A program made the translations under genes and the position numbers. From DASQMT01 sp963835735 (lineage in GTDB: Bacteria > Actinomycetota > Thermoleophilia > Solirubrobacterales > Solirubrobacteraceae): a DNA stretch of 64,000 nucleotides. The number at the start of each line of letters is the position of its first letter. Position 1 is the stretch's first letter. The stretch spans positions 574,988 to 638,987 of the forward strand of contig CAWIGP010000005.1 in NCBI GenBank assembly GCA_963835735.1. The letters are read 5' to 3'. This document shows, in pieces, positions 60,799 through 64,000 of this stretch. The notes under the pieces were generated by a model. That model saw nothing but the letters and a program-made list of their open reading frames with translations, searched no databases and was not told where the DNA came from.

Positions 60799-60827
60799 CG
60801 CCCTGCCGCACGAATGGCGGCAGGGCG
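60799..60827 (-). terminator. Hairpin after the Asp-box protein gene
   Basis: CGCCCTGCCGC and GCGGCAGGGCG form a perfect 11-bp stem around a 7-nt loop, 10 bp after the stop at 60837 (minus strand). Confidence 0.75.
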
Positions 60828-60836
60828 TCTCGCGTT

Positions 60837-62360
60837 CTACGGACCGGCGACTGACGCCGTGGTGGCGAACACGTCGGTGCGGTTCATGAGGTTGCCGCTG
60901 TTGGCGCGGACCTGGAACGGCTTGAACCCCGGCCTCAGCCCACCGCCGGCGAAGTCGAGCCCCGCGTAGTCGCCGACGAAGTAGCCGAGCGCGTCGGGCG
61001 CGGTCGTCATGTCGAACGACATGGTCCCGATCCGCTCTTCGGTCCAGCTCGCCCCGCCGTTCGTGGACCGCAGCAGCCACGTGTCGGTGGTGAGCGGCGG
61101 TGTGGTGGCGGGATTGTCGAAGCGGAAGTCGTAGTACTGGACGGCGACTGTGCCGTTCGACGCGACCCTGGGGGTGGCGGTGAAGGCCTGATTGACGCCT
61201 CCGACCGTGCTGATGCGGCGCGTGGCCGACCAGGTCCGTCCTCCGTCGGTGGACCGCGACAACGCGATCTGCTCCTCACCGGTGAAGCGATCGTCCTGCC
61301 ACACCACGTACAGGGCGCCGCTGCTGTCGTCGACCGCGATCTGCGGGATCAGATCGCCGGTGCGCACCGCGTGGCCGTCGGCGGGATCGGTCACGCCGTC
61401 GGTGATCATCCGGTCGATCTCGATCGGGGCCGACCACGTGTCGCCCTTGTCAGTCGAGCGCATCACCGCGGCGGTAAAGCCGCGGTTCTGGTTGGACCCG
61501 ACGTTGCGGATGAGGTTGAACAGCATCACCAGATCGCCGTTCGGCAGCACCACGATCTGATTGCCGATCGTCTGCGCCTTGTTGCCCGGGTTGAGGATCG
61601 GCTTGACCACGTCGTACGAGGCGCCGTTGTCGTCCGAGCGGGCGAACCACGCCAGCGAGCGGAACGCGGCCGCCCGTACTCCCGCGCGCGCGCTGGCATT
61701 GTCGCTGGGCGCCACGATCCGCTGCCACGTGACGTAGACGAACCGCGGGTCGGTCGGATCCGCCGTCAGCGTCTCCTTGTCGTTGAAGAAGTTCGCACGG
61801 TCGTCGAACTTGACCACCACCGGGTCCTCCCAGTTCGCGCCCTTGTCGAACGAGCGCGACGTCAGCACGGCGTTGGCGAAATTCGAGTCGTTGATCGACA
61901 GCGCCACCTGGTGCGCCACGCCGTTCGGCGAGAACGACACCCACGGATCGGTCGCGCGCTCGAAGTCACCGCCGTTGGCGGCGTTCCCGCCCGTGCAGCG
62001 GCTGAACTTCGCCTGCCCGGTGTCGGGCGCGGCGCTGATCGGCGGGATCGTCCAGCTCGTGCCGCCGTTGAGCGAGAACGCGCTCAGGTTGCCGCTCGCG
62101 CCGCCGTTGGACCAGCGGTCCTGCTGCCAATTGCCGACGAGGTTGTTGGCATCGGCGAGATTGACGTCGACCCACGGCTCGACCTCGGCATTGCGGAACA
62201 CGGTGCCGGTCTGGGGCGCCCCCTCGCACCCCGCGGCAAACGGACTCACCCCGCTCACCAGCGTCAGAGGATCGACGGCGGCCGAGGCGGTGGCCGGAGC
62301 CGTCGCTGCTGCGACCAGCAAGGCCGCGAGAACCGTCCCACGGGCGAGGGATCTGAGCAT
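60837..62360 (-). CDS. Secreted sialidase-fold (BNR/Asp-box) protein
   Basis: A 507-residue exported protein. The signal peptide LRSLARGTVLAALLVAAATA ends near ATASAA. The mature part is a beta-propeller with at least five Asp-box motifs: SRSFDKGANWE, ARSDDNGASYD, MRSTDKGDTWS, SRSTDGGRTWS and LRSTNGGASWT. The sialidase Arg triad and FRIP motif are not evident, so glycosidase activity is unlikely and binding of surface polymers is possible. GGAGGGG precedes the ATG at 62360. A strong hairpin follows the stop. Confidence 0.85.
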   Translation of the reverse strand: MLRSLARGTVLAALLVAAATAPATASAAVDPLTLVSGVSPFAAGCEGAPQTGTVFRNAEVEPWVDVNLADANNLVGNWQQDRWSNGGASGNLSAFSLNGGTSWTIPPISAAPDTGQAKFSRCTGGNAANGGDFERATDPWVSFSPNGVAHQVALSINDSNFANAVLTSRSFDKGANWEDPVVVKFDDRANFFNDKETLTADPTDPRFVYVTWQRIVAPSDNASARAGVRAAAFRSLAWFARSDDNGASYDVVKPILNPGNKAQTIGNQIVVLPNGDLVMLFNLIRNVGSNQNRGFTAAVMRSTDKGDTWSAPIEIDRMITDGVTDPADGHAVRTGDLIPQIAVDDSSGALYVVWQDDRFTGEEQIALSRSTDGGRTWSATRRISTVGGVNQAFTATPRVASNGTVAVQYYDFRFDNPATTPPLTTDTWLLRSTNGGASWTEERIGTMSFDMTTAPDALGYFVGDYAGLDFAGGGLRPGFKPFQVRANSGNLMNRTDVFATTASVAGP

Positions 62361-62799
62361 GATGCCCCTCCTTCCTCGAGCGGCCCCTGCCTTCCCACAG
62401 AGGTCCGCGGTGCCGCTACGGTACCGCCCGGCCACCATACGCAGCAAGCGCCAACGCGCGGCGGCTTCCGCTCCACGCTGGATCCACAACTCGCGACAAG
62501 CGCCCGGGAGTCTCCCGCTGGGGACGACGAGCAGGCGCGCAGGGCGAGACTCCTGCTTCTCGGCAACCGAGCTGTCTTGGCGCACTGGTTCGACCATCGG
62601 CTCACTGCTGGATTGGACGAGAGGGGCAGCGGGCCGGCGCTACTCCTGAGCATGGATACCAGCAGTCAGCTCGTGCCTGCTGCCTTGCCACGGATTCAGG
62701 AGCGGCGCGGCCTCCGATCGGGCGCCGGCAGATGATCGGATCTCGTACGAGGGCCCTGCGGAGGGCCGCCCCTGCTGGGACGGCCCGCGCAGTGACCGA
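62361..62799. other. 440-bp non-coding region
   Basis: No gene. The only feature is a hairpin GGGCCG/CGGCCC near 62773-62796 that may terminate the NHL-like gene on the minus strand. Confidence 0.55.
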
Positions 62800-63864
62800 C
62801 TAGCGGGCCGAGGCGCCGGGCACGCCGACGTTCACCTCGACCACGCCTGGCAGGCGCGCCTCCGGTGGGACGCCGGGAAGGTCGCCGTTCGTGGCGAAGA
62901 TGCTCGTGCGATGACGTCCCGTGCCGAACGCGAGGCTGAGCGGGACGTCGAACTCGCCCCACTCGCCGGGCGCGATGCCAGCCGTCGTGCTGCCGGTCGT
63001 CGGATCGACGCGGACCAGCGGCGACGTGCCCAGGATCGCGTGGCCGGGGATGAGCACGTGGACTGCGCCGCGCGCGTCCACTGCCAGCCCGTCCGCGGTC
63101 GCGAGGCCGGTCGCGACGACCACGGCCTCGCCCGCGCTGCCGTCGCGGTTGATCGGGACCTGAGCGACCAGCCCCTTCTCGGTGTTCGCGACATAGAGAC
63201 GGTTCGGCCGGTCGAAGCCGATCCCGTTGGCACCCGGCAGCGGGAATCCGAGCGGATCGTCGGGCGCGGGCGCGAGCAGCTGGTGCTCGGCCCATGGCTG
63301 GCCGGCCCGTACGCCGGGTGGCGCCGGGTGCCGACGAGCGGGAACCGCCAGACCGCACCGCCGAAGCTGTCGGTGACGTACAGGTTGCCCCGCGCGTCGA
63401 ACGTAGCGCGTTCGGGAACGTCATCGTCTCGGAGCCCGGCAGGCGCGCGCGCTGCGAGCCGTCGCACGTGATCCGCCAGACGCCGTGCACGGCGGGGTCG
63501 GGCGACACCACGGCGGCGTAGACGGCTCCTCGCGAATCGATGGCGAGGCCGAGCACGCCGTCGTCGCCCGGGTCACCGTCGAGCTCGAGCTCGGCATCGG
63601 CGACCGTCGAGACCGACCGTCGCGAGCGATCGCAGGATCTCGGAGAAAAAACGTCGACCGTCGTTCCGCCGGTTGCCGAAGTAGACGATGCCCCGCTCGC
63701 CAACCGCGATCCCCTCGGGCAGCAGTTGCCGGCGGGCTGAGACGCAGGAAGCTCTGGGCGTCACCGACGCGGAGCCAGTGGCCTTCGGACGCCGCGGCGC
63801 GCCCCGGGGTGCTCAGCGCCACGCACAAGCCCGCCGCCGACAGGACCCGCGCGACGCGTTTCAT
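62800..63864 (-). pseudogene. Secreted NHL/SMP-30-like beta-propeller protein, several frame changes
   Basis: From the ATG at 63864 the frame gives a signal peptide (KRVARVLSAAGLCVALSTPG). Later parts are in other frames: LLPEGIAVGERGIVYFGN, DGVLGLAIDSRGAVYAAVV, TFDARGNLYVTDSFGGAVWR, TADGLAVDARGAVHVLIPGH, ending GVPGASAR at 62800. The repeats D-x-x-G-x-[LV]-[YW] match NHL/SMP-30 propellers. At least four frame changes are needed to read it through. It may be a pseudogene or affected by base-call errors. Confidence 0.6.
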
Positions 63865-63881
63865 CGGCATCGACGCCATGG

Positions 63882-64000
63882 TCAGCTCACCTCCCCGATG
63901 CGCGCGCGGCGCCGGGCGGTCGCCAGCGGCGCGAGCGAACCGACCGCGAGGCCGATGACGAGCGCGCCCGTGAGCGCGAGCAGGAACGGCGCGATGCTGA
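63882..64000 (-). CDS. C-terminus of a membrane protein, cut by the window edge
   Basis: The last 39 codons read SIAPFLLALTGALVIGLAVG and SLAPLATARRRARIGEVS, a single membrane helix and a basic cytoplasmic tail, stopping at 63882. It is followed 3-18 bp later by the NHL-like gene on the same strand. The rest is outside the window, so no family can be named. Confidence 0.6.
   Translation of the reverse strand, partial: SIAPFLLALTGALVIGLAVGSLAPLATARRRARIGEVS

Overview
The window is high-GC DNA with codon usage, short or overlapping intergenic spacers and gene families (MEDS proteins, SelenBP, DUF899, SigX5-type sigma factors, deazaflavin-type nitroreductases, RibD-C reductases) typical of soil Actinomycetota. 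The mix suggests the class Thermoleophilia (Solirubrobacter/Conexibacter-like). That placement is an inference from content, not a measured phylogeny. One tRNA (Met-type CAU anticodon) is present; there is no rRNA, no CRISPR array and no phage structural gene.

Layout. 0-9 kb: signalling and redox genes: a histidine kinase cut by the window edge, a MEDS protein, methyltransferases, a TetR/nitroreductase divergent pair, a SoxR/MBL-hydrolase divergent pair, a LuxR-TPR regulator, the tRNA and a PIN/AbrB toxin-antitoxin pair. 9-24 kb: small enzymes, then a minus-strand run of M14 carboxypeptidase, exported Cys/His-rich protein and PAS kinase, followed by lysA, an aminobutyraldehyde dehydrogenase, a class II amidotransferase, a large DUF4062-NTPase-TPR protein and a proline-racemase-family enzyme. 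24-30 kb: two paralogous SnoaL-tailed ECF sigma factors interleaved with two RibD-C reductases and an MFS exporter. 30-46 kb: an accessory stretch with an IS110-family element (34.6 kb), an IS1182-like element with terminal inverted repeats and a probable target duplication (38-39.5 kb), intergenic repeats, a DmdA-like demethylase, an ECF sigma/membrane-protein pair and a third RibD-C gene. 46-64 kb: small stress and detoxification enzymes (VOC, ABM, DJ-1, isochorismatase-like, LysR/MBL), an aromatic-amino-acid-decarboxylase-like enzyme, a selenium-binding protein, the SRPBCC-ArsR-DUF899-micropeptide operon and exported Asp-box and NHL-like proteins.

Two themes recur. First, many genes are gene remnants: tails or heads of SoxR, MOSC, MaoC, DUF899, ArsR, DUF1801, DUF3224 and a histidine kinase lie between intact genes. 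Second, several long genes (M14 peptidase, Cys/His protein, aldehyde dehydrogenase, DUF4062 protein, NHL protein) are interrupted by single-base frame changes while keeping active-site motifs on both sides. At least one lies in a C homopolymer, so assembly or read errors are at least as likely as real decay. Translational coupling by ATGA-type overlaps is common.

The most promising items for follow-up are the non-coding leader of the IS110 element (a candidate bridge RNA), the DUF4062-STAND protein, the exported Cys/His-rich protein family, the intergenic repeats into which the IS1182-like element has inserted, and the SRPBCC-ArsR-DUF899 operon with its coupled 40-residue membrane peptide and duplicated operator.
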